Source: Nonomuraea coxensis DSM 45129 | GTDB lineage: Bacteria; Actinomycetota; Actinomycetes; Streptosporangiales; Streptosporangiaceae | DNA: 64,000 nt | Assembly (NCBI RefSeq): GCF_019397265.1 | Contig: NZ_CP068985.1 | Location: 2,026,501-2,090,500, forward strand | Reading direction: 5' to 3' | In this document: positions 1-7,146 of the stretch, in pieces | How the letters are laid out: each line of letters opens with the position of its first letter | Position numbering within the stretch: the first letter of the stretch is position 1 | Notes under the pieces: generated by a model | Database searches by the model: none | Told to the model about the DNA's origin: nothing | What the model saw: the letters and a program-made list of their open reading frames with translations, nothing else | Made by a program: the position numbers and the translations under genes

Positions 1-241
1 AGGCCCGGTTGACGGCGACCAGCGCCTCGTGGCCGGGTGCGTCCCGCAGTTCCTTGATGTCCACTCCGGCGTTGAAGCCGCGCCCCTCGGCGCGCAGCAC
101 GACCACGCGGGTCGCGGGGTCGTCCCCGGCCGCCCGCAGGGTCGTGGCCAGCTCGTCCCAGGCCCGTACGGTCAGCGCGTTCACCGGGGGGACGTCCATG
201 ACGACCTCGGCGACCGGCCCGGCCCGCAGCGTGATCCCCAT
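1..241 (-). CDS. echA20: enoyl-CoA hydratase EchA20, 5' part only (runs off window)
   Basis: Crotonase-family hydrolase/hydratase acting on CoA thioesters of the steroid ring C/D fragment. The first 80 residues are visible; the stretch LRAEGRGFNAGVDIKE (about residues 48-63) is the crotonase oxyanion/CoA-binding region and, from memory, is almost identical to M. tuberculosis EchA20 (Rv3550), a KstR2-regulon enzyme that opens a steroid-derived ring. The ATG has an AGGAGGT ribosome binding site on the minus strand (plus 249-258). Divergent from the SDR gene at 296, with a KstR2-like site between; the same divergent echA20/SDR arrangement occurs in mycobacteria. C-terminus and stop lie left of the window. 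Confidence 0.85.
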   Translation of the reverse strand, partial: MGITLRAGPVAEVVMDVPPVNALTVRAWDELATTLRAAGDDPATRVVVLRAEGRGFNAGVDIKELRDAPGHEALVAVNRA

Positions 242-265
242 CCCGCCGCCCCACCTCCTGGTTGC

Positions 266-279
266 ACCTAACGCTTGCT
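266..279. promoter_or_regulatory. degenerate KstR2-type operator between echA20 and SDR
   Basis: Reads ACCTAACGCTTGCT: the right half (CTTGCT) matches AnCAAGnnCTTGnT, the left half is diverged. It sits in the 54-bp divergent gap and shares its right half with the clear sites at 8934, 9051, 23419 and 24944. A TACGGT -10-like box (283-288) lies 7 nt before the GTG of the SDR gene. Confidence 0.55.
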
Positions 280-295
280 TGGTACGGTAGCACCC

Positions 296-1018
296 GTGAC
301 CGTCACTTACGACTACACGGGCAGGTCCGTCCTGGTGACCGGCGGCACCAAGGGCATCGGGCTCGGCGTCGCACGGGCCTTCGCGCGGGCGGGCGCCGAC
401 GTCACCGTGTGCGCCCGGCATCCGCCCGAGCGGGCCGAGTTCCGGTTCGTCCCGGCCGACGTGCGGGTGCCGGAGGACGTCGAGCGGCTGATGGCCGGGT
501 TCGGGCGGCTCGACGTGGTGGTCAACAACGCGGGCGGGTCGCCGTACGCGCCGCTGGCCGGCACCTCGCCGCGCCTGCACGCCCGGGTCATCGAGCTCAA
601 CCTGACGGCTCCGCTCCTGGTCGCGCAGTACGCCCGGCCCCTGCTGGCCGCCGCGCGCGGGGCGGTGGTGATGATCGGGAGCGTGAGCGGCGTCCGTCCC
701 TCGCCCGGCACCTCCGCCTACGGCGCCGCCAAGGCCGGGCTGCACCACCTCGCCCGCTGCCTCGCCGCCGAGTGGGCGCCCGAGGTGCGGGTCAACACGG
801 TCGTGGTGGGCCTGGCCGCGACCGAGACCGCCGCCACCGGCCACTACGGCGACCAGGGCCTCGGGGCGGCGATCCCGGCCGGCCGCCTCGCCACCCCGGC
901 CGACGTGGCGCAGGCGTGCCTGTGGCTCGCCGCCCCCGGCTACGTGACGGGCGCGGAGGTACGGGTGGACGGCGGCGGCGAGACCCCCCTCTGGCGCCAC
1001 CTCGCGGAGAACGGCTGA
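296..1018 (+). CDS. SDR-family oxidoreductase (Rv3548c/Rv3549c-like)
   Basis: Classical short-chain dehydrogenase, about 240 aa, using NAD(P)(H). Visible: the TGGTKGIG dinucleotide-binding turn near the N-terminus, NNAG, and the catalytic Ser...Tyr-x3-Lys set in MIGSVSG...SAYGAAKAG. The C-terminus has a typical VDGGGE end. GTG 296 is chosen because it lies about one nucleotide from the expected transcription start of a TACGGT -10 box and has no ribosome binding site, so the message may be leaderless. An in-frame TTG at 275 exists but lies inside the operator. Position next to echA20 suggests a beta-hydroxyacyl-CoA or ring ketone step in steroid catabolism; the exact substrate is inferred. Confidence 0.8.
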   Translation: MTVTYDYTGRSVLVTGGTKGIGLGVARAFARAGADVTVCARHPPERAEFRFVPADVRVPEDVERLMAGFGRLDVVVNNAGGSPYAPLAGTSPRLHARVIELNLTAPLLVAQYARPLLAAARGAVVMIGSVSGVRPSPGTSAYGAAKAGLHHLARCLAAEWAPEVRVNTVVVGLAATETAATGHYGDQGLGAAIPAGRLATPADVAQACLWLAAPGYVTGAEVRVDGGGETPLWRHLAENG

Positions 1019-1037
1019 CCGCGGCTGATGGAGCACA

Positions 1038-1781
1038 ATGGCCCGCATGTCTGCTACGCCCGAGAAGCGAGTCAAGGCCGCCTACGACAGCATCGCCGAG
1101 GGGTACACGGCGGAGAACGAGACCAGTCTCGTGAACGCCTACTACGAACGCCCCGCGATGCTGGAGCTCGCCGGCGACGTCACCGGACGGCGGATCCTCG
1201 ACGCCGGCTGCGGCTCGGGCCCCCTGTTCTCGGCGCTGCGCGATCGAGGCGCCGTCGTGACGGGCGTCGACGCGAGCGCCGGGATGCTGGAGATGGCGCG
1301 GCGGCGCCTGGGCCCCGACGCGGACCTGCGGGTCGCCGACCTGGCGGGCCCGCTGCCCTTCCCCGACGGCGCGTTCGACGACGTCATCGCGTCCCTGGTG
1401 CTGCACTACCTGGAGGACTGGGGGCCGGCGCTGGCCGAGCTGCGGCGCGTGCTGCGGCCCGGCGGCCGGCTCCTCGTCTCGGTCGACCATCCTTTCGCCA
1501 TCACCCTCGTGCAGTACGCGGCCGGGGAGAAGCCCCGGTACTTCGAGACCCGCAACCGGATCGAGGAATGGCACATGGGCGGGCAGACCGCCCGGCTGAG
1601 CTTCTGGGACCGGCCGCTGCACGCGATGACCGCGGCCTTCACGGAGGCGGGCTTCCGCATCGGCGTCATCAGCGAACCGCCCGCCGTGCCGGAGGCCCGC
1701 GAGGTGTTCCCCGAGCAGTTCCGCGAGCGCACCGGCCTGAGCTTCCTGAGCTTCCTGTTCTTCGTCCTCGAAGCCGCCTGA
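1038..1781 (+). CDS. class I SAM-dependent methyltransferase
   Basis: A 247-aa methyltransferase of the UbiE/Methyltransf_11 type. Motif I is ILDAGCGSGPLFSAL (about residues 53-67), the acidic loop ends VTGVDAS, and post-I/II are seen in PFPDGAFDDVIASLVLHYL and LRRVLRPGGRLLVSV. The substrate is unknown. It starts 20 bp after the SDR stop with GGAG just before ATG 1038 (a second ATG lies at 1047), so it may be co-transcribed with the SDR, but no link to steroid degradation is evident. Confidence 0.8.
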   Translation: MARMSATPEKRVKAAYDSIAEGYTAENETSLVNAYYERPAMLELAGDVTGRRILDAGCGSGPLFSALRDRGAVVTGVDASAGMLEMARRRLGPDADLRVADLAGPLPFPDGAFDDVIASLVLHYLEDWGPALAELRRVLRPGGRLLVSVDHPFAITLVQYAAGEKPRYFETRNRIEEWHMGGQTARLSFWDRPLHAMTAAFTEAGFRIGVISEPPAVPEAREVFPEQFRERTGLSFLSFLFFVLEAA

Positions 1782-1801
1782 CGGTGCGGCGACCGGTCTC
1801 C

Positions 1802-1879
1802 TCAGGGGCCGCCGAGTCCGTGGAGGAGCAGGTCGGTCAGGGTGTCGATGATCTCGTCGGAGGAGGGGTCAGCGCATGG
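1802..1879 (-). pseudogene. possible C-terminal remnant of a TetR-family regulator
   Basis: Reading the minus strand to the TGA at 1802-1804 gives DPSSDEIIDTLTDLLLHGLG followed by GP and stop. This resembles the common C-terminal tail of actinobacterial TetR regulators. No start or DNA-binding domain remains; upstream the frame runs into the NIPSNAP gene. It could be a relic left when repeats and the NIPSNAP gene moved next to it, or chance; short length limits confidence. Confidence 0.35.
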
Positions 1880-2600
1880 CGGAGCGCGCCGTGGGGCGAA
1901 GACGGAGCCGTTGCGGCGCCCCCGTCAGCCGCGACCCCACCAGCGGCAGATCCACCGCCGCCACGTCCGCCGCCACGTCCGCCGCCAGGTCCGCCGCCGG
2001 GTCCGCCGCCGGGTCCGCCGCCGGGTCCGCCGCCGGGTCCGCGTTTTCGGGCTGCTCCGACCGGGCGAACCACACGAACACGTTCACCCCGCTCCGCACC
2101 GGCAGCCGCGGGAAGGTGTTCTCGGCCCGCTCGGTGACGAAGGACGCGACCGGCGGCACGCCGGCCTCCGCCAGGGCGGGCGCGACCACGGCGGCGAAGT
2201 GCCCGGCGAGGTCGCCGTCCACGGGGTAGATCGTGGCGACGTACGTCGCCGCCGGCAGCGCCCGGGACCCCACCGGCGGCCGTGGCCTCAGGACGGGCCC
2301 GGTGAGCTTCCGCAGCAGCAGGACGTCGTCGGAGTCGAGCATCGTGGCGTTGGCCTCGTCCCGGTGGGCGAGCCACACCGGCCCCGAGTAGAAGCTCTCC
2401 AGCGCCGCCTTCCTGGCCGGCATGCCGGGGAAGCCGCGCAGCCAGGTGAAGGTGTCGGGCGCGTCCGGGTCGCGGAAGGTGCCGGTCACCCGCATGCCGG
2501 CGGCCTCCTGCGACTCGACGAACTCCCGCTCGAACAACTCGATGAGGGCGTCGCGCCGCCCGGGACGCAGGGTGTAGCGCCGCAGTTCGCAGATCGTCAT
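1869..2600 (-). CDS. NIPSNAP family protein with expanded Ala/Asp repeat
   Basis: Starts MTICELRRYTLRPGRRDALIE, typical of the NIPSNAP ferredoxin-like fold; a second NIPSNAP-like half begins near residue 110. Function in bacteria is unknown; members are small cytosolic proteins. Residues about 190-217 are a low-complexity run of (A-D-P-A)n, encoded by a 12-bp tandem repeat, that replaces the usual amphipathic segment, while the family-like tail (RLRLRPTARS) is kept. The 3' end overlaps a TetR-like remnant. Start ATG 2600 has no strong ribosome binding site. Confidence 0.75.
   Translation of the reverse strand: MTICELRRYTLRPGRRDALIELFEREFVESQEAAGMRVTGTFRDPDAPDTFTWLRGFPGMPARKAALESFYSGPVWLAHRDEANATMLDSDDVLLLRKLTGPVLRPRPPVGSRALPAATYVATIYPVDGDLAGHFAAVVAPALAEAGVPPVASFVTERAENTFPRLPVRSGVNVFVWFARSEQPENADPAADPAADPAADPAADLAADVAADVAAVDLPLVGSRLTGAPQRLRLRPTARSAMR
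1957..2040. repeat. 12-bp tandem repeat inside NIPSNAP gene
   Basis: Seven consecutive 12-mers of the form GCCGCC-NN-GTCC, the last four identical (NN = GG). In frame on the minus strand they encode Ala-Asp-Pro/Val/Leu-Ala units, so copy-number change keeps the frame. Confidence 0.9.
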
Positions 2601-2750
2601 GGCAGGCGACGGTAGGCCCGGGTCGCTGACAGCGCTGTGTCAGTGACCCGTCCGCCCCGAAGAAAATTCTGACTACTCTTCGCTACTCATCGGCAACTGT
2701 GAGTTATAGGGTCGTCACGAGAACGCCTCCCCGACGGCGAAGGAGCAGAG

Positions 2751-3062
2751 TTGATCCGAAGAGTGTGCGCCGCGGCGGCAGTGGTGACAGCCGTCGCCGG
2801 CGGCGCGTTCCTTGCTGTCCCCGCGGCTGTCCTCGCGGCTGCCCCCGCCCACGCCGACGTCTGGCCCGGCGGCTGGCCGTACGGCTGGGCCTGGTCCGGC
2901 AACGGCAGCGCCAACAGCGGGTCGTCCCAGTCCGGCAACACCTTCGGCGACGTCGCCGCGGCCAACCGCGGCCAGGGCGCTTCGACGAACGTCAACAACG
3001 TCAACGGCATCGCCTCGACCGCCGCCCACGGCGGCATCGTCGTGACCTACATCTTCGACTGA
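2751..3062 (+). CDS. small secreted Gly/Asn/Ser-rich protein A
   Basis: 103 aa from TTG 2751 (GAAGGAG ribosome binding site 7-13 nt upstream). A Sec signal peptide runs to about residue 35 with AHA-D cleavage. The mature part is rich in G, N, S and W (GGWPYGWAWSGNGS) followed by SQSGNTFGDV and NVNNVNGIAS. It shares its second half with the next gene (SQSGN-x-FG-x-V, then V-x-NVNG-x-A-x-T-x-x-H). No cysteines. Function not recognised; the composition recalls cell-surface or curlin/rodlin-like proteins, but neither chaplin nor rodlin signatures are present. Confidence 0.7.
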   Translation: MIRRVCAAAAVVTAVAGGAFLAVPAAVLAAAPAHADVWPGGWPYGWAWSGNGSANSGSSQSGNTFGDVAAANRGQGASTNVNNVNGIASTAAHGGIVVTYIFD

Positions 3063-3083
3063 GCTCGAAAGGACCTTCACTCG

Positions 3084-3344
3084 ATGAGGAAGCTCTTCAT
3101 GACCGGTGTCCTCGTGGCGGCCGCGGCGGGCGCCGCCCTCCTGTCGGCCCCGGCCCACGCCGACACCAACTCCGGCAACGCCAGCAGGAACACCAACGCC
3201 TCCCAGTCCGGCAACATCTTCGGCAGCGTGGTCAACCGCAACACCTCCGGCGCCAACGCGACCGGCGTCAGCAACGTCAACGGCAACGCCGTGACGACGA
3301 CCCACCGCGGCAGCTCCTCCGTCGACGACGTCATCGACTGGTAA
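3084..3344 (+). CDS. small secreted Asn/Ser-rich protein B (paralogue of A)
   Basis: 86 aa; MRKLFMTGVLVAAAAGAALL signal peptide with cleavage after AHA (residue 26/27). The mature ~60 residues are Asn/Ser/Thr/Gly-rich, with SQSGNIFGSV and VSNVNGNAVT matching protein A in spacing. AAAGGACC ribosome binding site. Lies 21 bp after A, so the two form an operon ended by the hairpin at 3366. Likely exported and possibly structural at the cell surface (inference). Confidence 0.75.
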   Translation: MRKLFMTGVLVAAAAGAALLSAPAHADTNSGNASRNTNASQSGNIFGSVVNRNTSGANATGVSNVNGNAVTTTHRGSSSVDDVIDW

Positions 3345-3365
3345 CCGGCGTTCACCCCGTCGCGT

Positions 3366-3395
3366 ACGAGCCAGGCCGGAAAGGGCCTGGCTCGT
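3366..3395. terminator. hairpin terminator
   Basis: Perfect 12-bp stem ACGAGCCAGGCC / GGCCTGGCTCGT with a 6-nt loop, 21 bp after the stop of secreted protein B. Confidence 0.8.
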
Positions 3396-3414
3396 GCCGT
3401 ATTAGCATCTCTGG

Positions 3415-4215
3415 GTGACTATCTGCGCGTATGCCACTTTTGACGGGCACGACACCGACGACGAGCTCCCTCTGGTCCTCGCGGCCTGGCGCGCGGCCGG
3501 CGTCGAGGGCCGCGCCGAACGCTGGGACGACCCCGCCGTCGACTGGAGCGCCTACGACGCGGTCGTCGTCCGCTCGGTGTGGGACTACGTGCCCCGGCGC
3601 GCGGAGTTCCTGGCCTGGGCCCGCCGCGTGGAGTCGGTCACCCGGCTGCTCAATCCGTCCGCCGTGATCGCGGCCAACACCGACAAGACCTACCTGCGCG
3701 ACCTGCCGTCGGTGCCCACGCACTGGTCGTCCGAGGACCTGCCGCACTGGCCCGAGTACGTCGTCAAGCCCGCGGTCTCGGCGGGTGCCCGCGACACCGT
3801 ACGCACCCGCGACCGCGGCGAGGCCGTCGCCCTGGCCGCGGCGCTGGAGGCCGCCGGGCGCACGCCGATGGTGCAGCCCTACCTCGACATGGTGGAGACC
3901 GAGGGCGAGACCTCGCTGCTCTACTTCAACCGCCGGCTCAGCCACGCCGTGCGCCGCAACCCGATGCTGGCGGGCGGCGCCGCCGACGCCTCGCTGGCCG
4001 AGGCGCGCACGCCCGCCGCCGACCAGGTCGAGCTGGCCGAGCGGGTGCTCGCCACGATGTCGGACCCGCTGCTGTACGCCCGCGTGGACCTGGTCCGGCT
4101 GCCCGGCGGCGAGCCCGCGGTCATCGAGCTGGAGCTGACCGAGCCCTACCTGTTCCTGCGCCACGACCCCGGCGCTCCGCAGGCGTTCGCCAAGGCCCTG
4201 GTCGAGCTGCTGTAG
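3415..4215 (+). CDS. ATP-grasp domain protein
   Basis: 266 aa, GTG start 20 bp after the terminator. The order is an N-terminal pre-ATP-grasp part (YDAVVVRSVWDYVPRRAEFL), a lysine in EYVVKPAVSAG (about residue 120) that would bind ATP phosphates, MVQPYLDMVETEGETSL, and the metal-binding end YARVDLVRLPGG...VIELELTEPYLF. This pattern matches RimK/DdlA-type and cycloserine-cluster (DcsG-like) ATP-grasp ligases. Carboxylate-amine ligation is likely; substrate unknown. No partner gene is adjacent. Confidence 0.75.
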   Translation: MTICAYATFDGHDTDDELPLVLAAWRAAGVEGRAERWDDPAVDWSAYDAVVVRSVWDYVPRRAEFLAWARRVESVTRLLNPSAVIAANTDKTYLRDLPSVPTHWSSEDLPHWPEYVVKPAVSAGARDTVRTRDRGEAVALAAALEAAGRTPMVQPYLDMVETEGETSLLYFNRRLSHAVRRNPMLAGGAADASLAEARTPAADQVELAERVLATMSDPLLYARVDLVRLPGGEPAVIELELTEPYLFLRHDPGAPQAFAKALVELL

Positions 4216-4962
4216 TCAGGCGGTGATCCCGCCGTCCACCGGGATGACCGTCCCCGTCAGGTACGCCCCCGCCCGCGAGGCCAGGAAGATCGCCGTGCCC
4301 GCCATGTCGTCGGGCCGGCCGATGCGCCCGAGCGGCACGCCGGCCTCGATGGTCTCCCGGGTGCCGGGGTCGTCGAGGGCGAAGGCCATCATCTTCGACT
4401 CGAACGGCCCCGGCGCGATGGCGTTGACCGTGATGTGCTCCTTCGCCAGGTGCCGGGCGAGATGCCGGGTGAGCATGTGCACCGCGGACTTGGTGGAGGA
4501 GTAGGCGTAGGTCGGCAGCACCGGCACGCGGATGCCGTCCACCGAGCCCACGTTGATCACCCGGGCCGGGTCGTCCGGCCCGGCGGCCTGCCGGAGCCGC
4601 GGCAGGAACCGCTGGGTCAGCGCGAACACGCCCTTGACGTTGATGTTCCAGAGCTTGTCGAAGGCGGACTCCGGGTACTCCTCCAGCGGCGCGCCCCAGG
4701 TCGCCCCCGCGTTGTTGATCAGCACGTGCAGCGGCCCGTCCACGGCCGAGGCGAGGCTCTCGCGCCCCTCCGCCGTGGACAGGTCGGCGGGCACGGCGGC
4801 GCAGCCCAGTTCGGCGGCCGTCTTCTCGACCTCGGCCGTCTTGCGCGCCGAGATGTAGACGTTCGCGCCCGCCGCCACGAAACCCGCCGCGATCATCCGG
4901 CCGATGCCGCGCGAGCCGCCGGTCACCACGACCGTCTTGCCTTCCACCGAGAACAGAGTCAT
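4216..4962 (-). CDS. SDR-family oxidoreductase (RhlG/FabG-like)
   Basis: 248 aa. TGGSRGIG nucleotide-binding motif, NNAGA, and the catalytic Ser-Tyr-Lys set in VGSVDG...TYAYSSTKSA, then PGPFESKM and VDGGITA. Probably reduces a 3-keto or oxidises a secondary alcohol group. ATG 4962 (MTLFSVEGKT) matches family starts; an upstream ATG at 4974 is in frame; neither has a ribosome binding site. Its stop is just after the ATP-grasp stop, so the two genes converge. No operator is seen, so a place in the steroid regulon is not claimed. Confidence 0.75.
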   Translation of the reverse strand: MTLFSVEGKTVVVTGGSRGIGRMIAAGFVAAGANVYISARKTAEVEKTAAELGCAAVPADLSTAEGRESLASAVDGPLHVLINNAGATWGAPLEEYPESAFDKLWNINVKGVFALTQRFLPRLRQAAGPDDPARVINVGSVDGIRVPVLPTYAYSSTKSAVHMLTRHLARHLAKEHITVNAIAPGPFESKMMAFALDDPGTRETIEAGVPLGRIGRPDDMAGTAIFLASRAGAYLTGTVIPVDGGITA

Positions 4963-4993
4963 GGTCCGGAGCATGCCATACCGGCCGGTCGGT

Positions 4994-6301
4994 TCACACC
5001 CCGGGCAGGAGGCCGTTGCGGAACAGGTCCACGAACCGCTGGTGGTCGCCGCGGGCCTGGGCGCCGTACCGGTGGGCGAACTCCACGAGCATCGCCGTGA
5101 ACCCCGGCCGGTCCCCGCCGATCACCGCCACGATCGCCTCCTCCGTCGAGAAGTCGACCAGGTCGTGGCTGGACTCGTCGTCGGCCACCGAGTGCATGCG
5201 CGCCACCGCGCGGCCCAGGTCGCGCATGATCGAGCGCAGCTCGCCCGGCTCGTTCACGTCGTCCCAGTCCAGGTCCGCCGAGTACGGCGAGACCTCGGCG
5301 ACGAGCTGCCCGACCCCGTCCAGCGTGGTGTAGCCCAGCCACGGATCGGCGTACGCCTGCAGCGCCCGCTGTGACTCGGCCGTGCGGTGCCCCTGGTGCA
5401 GGAAGTACGAGGCCACCTTCTCGTCGGTGACGTGCCGGGCCACCGCCGGCGCCGCCGCCTGCTTCATGTAGAGGATGACGTCGTTCTCCAGGGCCTGCGA
5501 GCGCCCCTCCAGCAGCAGGTTGTACGACGGCAGCCCCGCCGACCCGATGCCCACGCCCTTGCGCAGCGCCACGTCCTTGACCACGTGCTCGACCGCCCGC
5601 CCGGCCGGCCCGCCGTCGCCCGGCAGCGTCGTCAGGTAACCGGCGAACGCGGCCAGCACCGCCTCCCGCGTGGCCCCGTCCACCGGCTCGCGCCCGTCCA
5701 CGAGCGCGAAGCGGCGGTCGTAGTCGTCGATCACGGTCTCCACGTCCAGCAGCGCCACCCGCGTGCTGAGCCGGGCGGTCTGGAGCACCCGGTGCAGCAC
5801 GCCCGTCGTGGTGCCGAGCGTGAGCGAGCCGATCGCGTCGTCGCCGCCCGCCGCGATCGCGGTCAGCTCCTCCAGGTACGCCCCCGCGAAGTCGGCCACC
5901 AGCCCGCCGATCGCCTCGTCCGACAGCGCCTTGGCGTAGCCGAGCAGCGCCACGCTGGCCGCGAAGCGCTTGAGGTCCCAGACGTACGGACCCACGTACG
6001 CCTCGTCGAAGTCGTTGACGTTGAACACCAGCTCGCCGGAGGCGTTCATGTACGTGCCGAAGTTCTCGGCGTGCAGGTCGCCGTGGATCCAGACGCGGCC
6101 GGTCGGCTCGTCGAGGTAGGCGTCGTCGGCGTACGGCCCGGCCAGGTCCGCGTAGAACAGGCACGCGCTGCCCCGGTAGAAGGCGAACGGCGAGGCCGCC
6201 ATCTTGCGGAACTTGCGGCGGAACGCGGCCGGATCGCGGGCGATCGAGTCGCCGAACTCGGTCATGAGGACGTCGAGGAGGAAGGTGGTGCGTGTGCCCA
6301 T
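4994..6301 (-). CDS. DUF2252 family protein (kinase-like fold)
   Basis: 435 aa. FYRGSACLFYADL, then WIHGDLHAENFGTY, then NDFDEA are the conserved DUF2252 signatures; HGDLH-x2-NFG and DFDEA resemble the catalytic and metal loops of aminoglycoside-phosphotransferase-like kinases. No substrate is established for the family. ATG 6301 is chosen because the conserved domain begins there. Downstream of ipdF on the same strand with a 44-bp gap, possibly at the end of the fadE30-ipdF operon. Confidence 0.8.
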   Translation of the reverse strand: MGTRTTFLLDVLMTEFGDSIARDPAAFRRKFRKMAASPFAFYRGSACLFYADLAGPYADDAYLDEPTGRVWIHGDLHAENFGTYMNASGELVFNVNDFDEAYVGPYVWDLKRFAASVALLGYAKALSDEAIGGLVADFAGAYLEELTAIAAGGDDAIGSLTLGTTTGVLHRVLQTARLSTRVALLDVETVIDDYDRRFALVDGREPVDGATREAVLAAFAGYLTTLPGDGGPAGRAVEHVVKDVALRKGVGIGSAGLPSYNLLLEGRSQALENDVILYMKQAAAPAVARHVTDEKVASYFLHQGHRTAESQRALQAYADPWLGYTTLDGVGQLVAEVSPYSADLDWDDVNEPGELRSIMRDLGRAVARMHSVADDESSHDLVDFSTEEAIVAVIGGDRPGFTAMLVEFAHRYGAQARGDHQRFVDLFRNGLLPGV

Positions 6302-6345
6302 GCCACGGACGGTAACCCCGCGAGCCCTTCCCGGCCACCCCGGGC

Positions 6346-7119
6346 TCAGGGATGCTGCGACGACACCGACACGACCTCGCCCGTCATGTACGAGGAGTAG
6401 TCGCTGGCCAGGAAGACGATCACGTTGGCCACCTCCCACGGCTCCGCCGACCGCCCGAACGCCTCCCTGGCCGCCAGCTCGGCCAGCAGTTCCTCGCCCG
6501 TCACCTTGGCCAGGAACGGGTGCACCGCCAGCGACGGCGCCACGGCGTTGACCCGCACCCCGTGCTCGGCCGCCTCCAGCGCGACGCACCTGGTGAGCGC
6601 CATCACCCCGGCCTTGGCCGCGGCGTAGTGCGCCTGCCCGCGCTGGGCCCGCCAGCCGACGACGGAGGCGTTGTTGACGATGACGCCGGAGCCCTGGCCG
6701 TACATCTGCCGCAGCGCGGCCCTGGTGCAGCGCATGGTGCCGGTGAGCGTGACGTCGAGGACCGCGTGCCACTGCTCGTCGGTCATCCCCGCCAGCTCGG
6801 CGGTGCCGCCGAGCCCGGCGTTGTTGACCACCACGTCGAGCCGGCCGTGCGCCTCGGCCACCGCGTCGAACAGCGCCAGCACCTGCGGCTCCGACGTCAC
6901 GTCGCACGGCACGGCGAGCGGCCTGACGCCGGTGACCTCGCTCAGCGCCTCGGCGGCGGCGGCGAGGCGGCGTTCGTGCCGGTCGGAGAGGACGACGACG
7001 GCGCCCTCCTCTGCGCAGCGGCGCGCGGTCGCCCAGCCGATGCCGGCGCCCGCGGCGGCCGTCACCAGCGTCACCTTGCCGTCGAGCAGTCCGTGTGCCT
7101 TCGGGGGCGGCGGGAGCAT
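6346..7119 (-). CDS. ipdF: IpdF-like 5-hydroxy-HIP-CoA dehydrogenase (SDR)
   Basis: 257-aa short-chain dehydrogenase. GHGLLDGK-VVVTAAAG-like N-terminus (here HGLLDGKVTLVTAAAGAGIG), NNAGLGG, NNASVVGWRAQ...HYAAAKAGVMALTRC and the C-terminal end SDYSSYMTGEVVSVSSQHP match my memory of M. tuberculosis Rv3559c/IpdF closely. IpdF oxidises the 5-hydroxy group of the HIP-CoA intermediate (steroid rings C/D). It follows fadE30 by 27 bp, the same order as Rv3559c-Rv3560c. Confidence 0.88.
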   Translation of the reverse strand: MLPPPPKAHGLLDGKVTLVTAAAGAGIGWATARRCAEEGAVVVLSDRHERRLAAAAEALSEVTGVRPLAVPCDVTSEPQVLALFDAVAEAHGRLDVVVNNAGLGGTAELAGMTDEQWHAVLDVTLTGTMRCTRAALRQMYGQGSGVIVNNASVVGWRAQRGQAHYAAAKAGVMALTRCVALEAAEHGVRVNAVAPSLAVHPFLAKVTGEELLAELAAREAFGRSAEPWEVANVIVFLASDYSSYMTGEVVSVSSQHP

Positions 7120-7146
7120 CGGCTCTCTCCAATCGGCGCGCGCCGG

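Noticed and set aside
2751..3344. Chaplins or rodlins
   Set aside because: No chaplin domain, no conserved cysteines and no rodlin C-terminus; only composition is similar.
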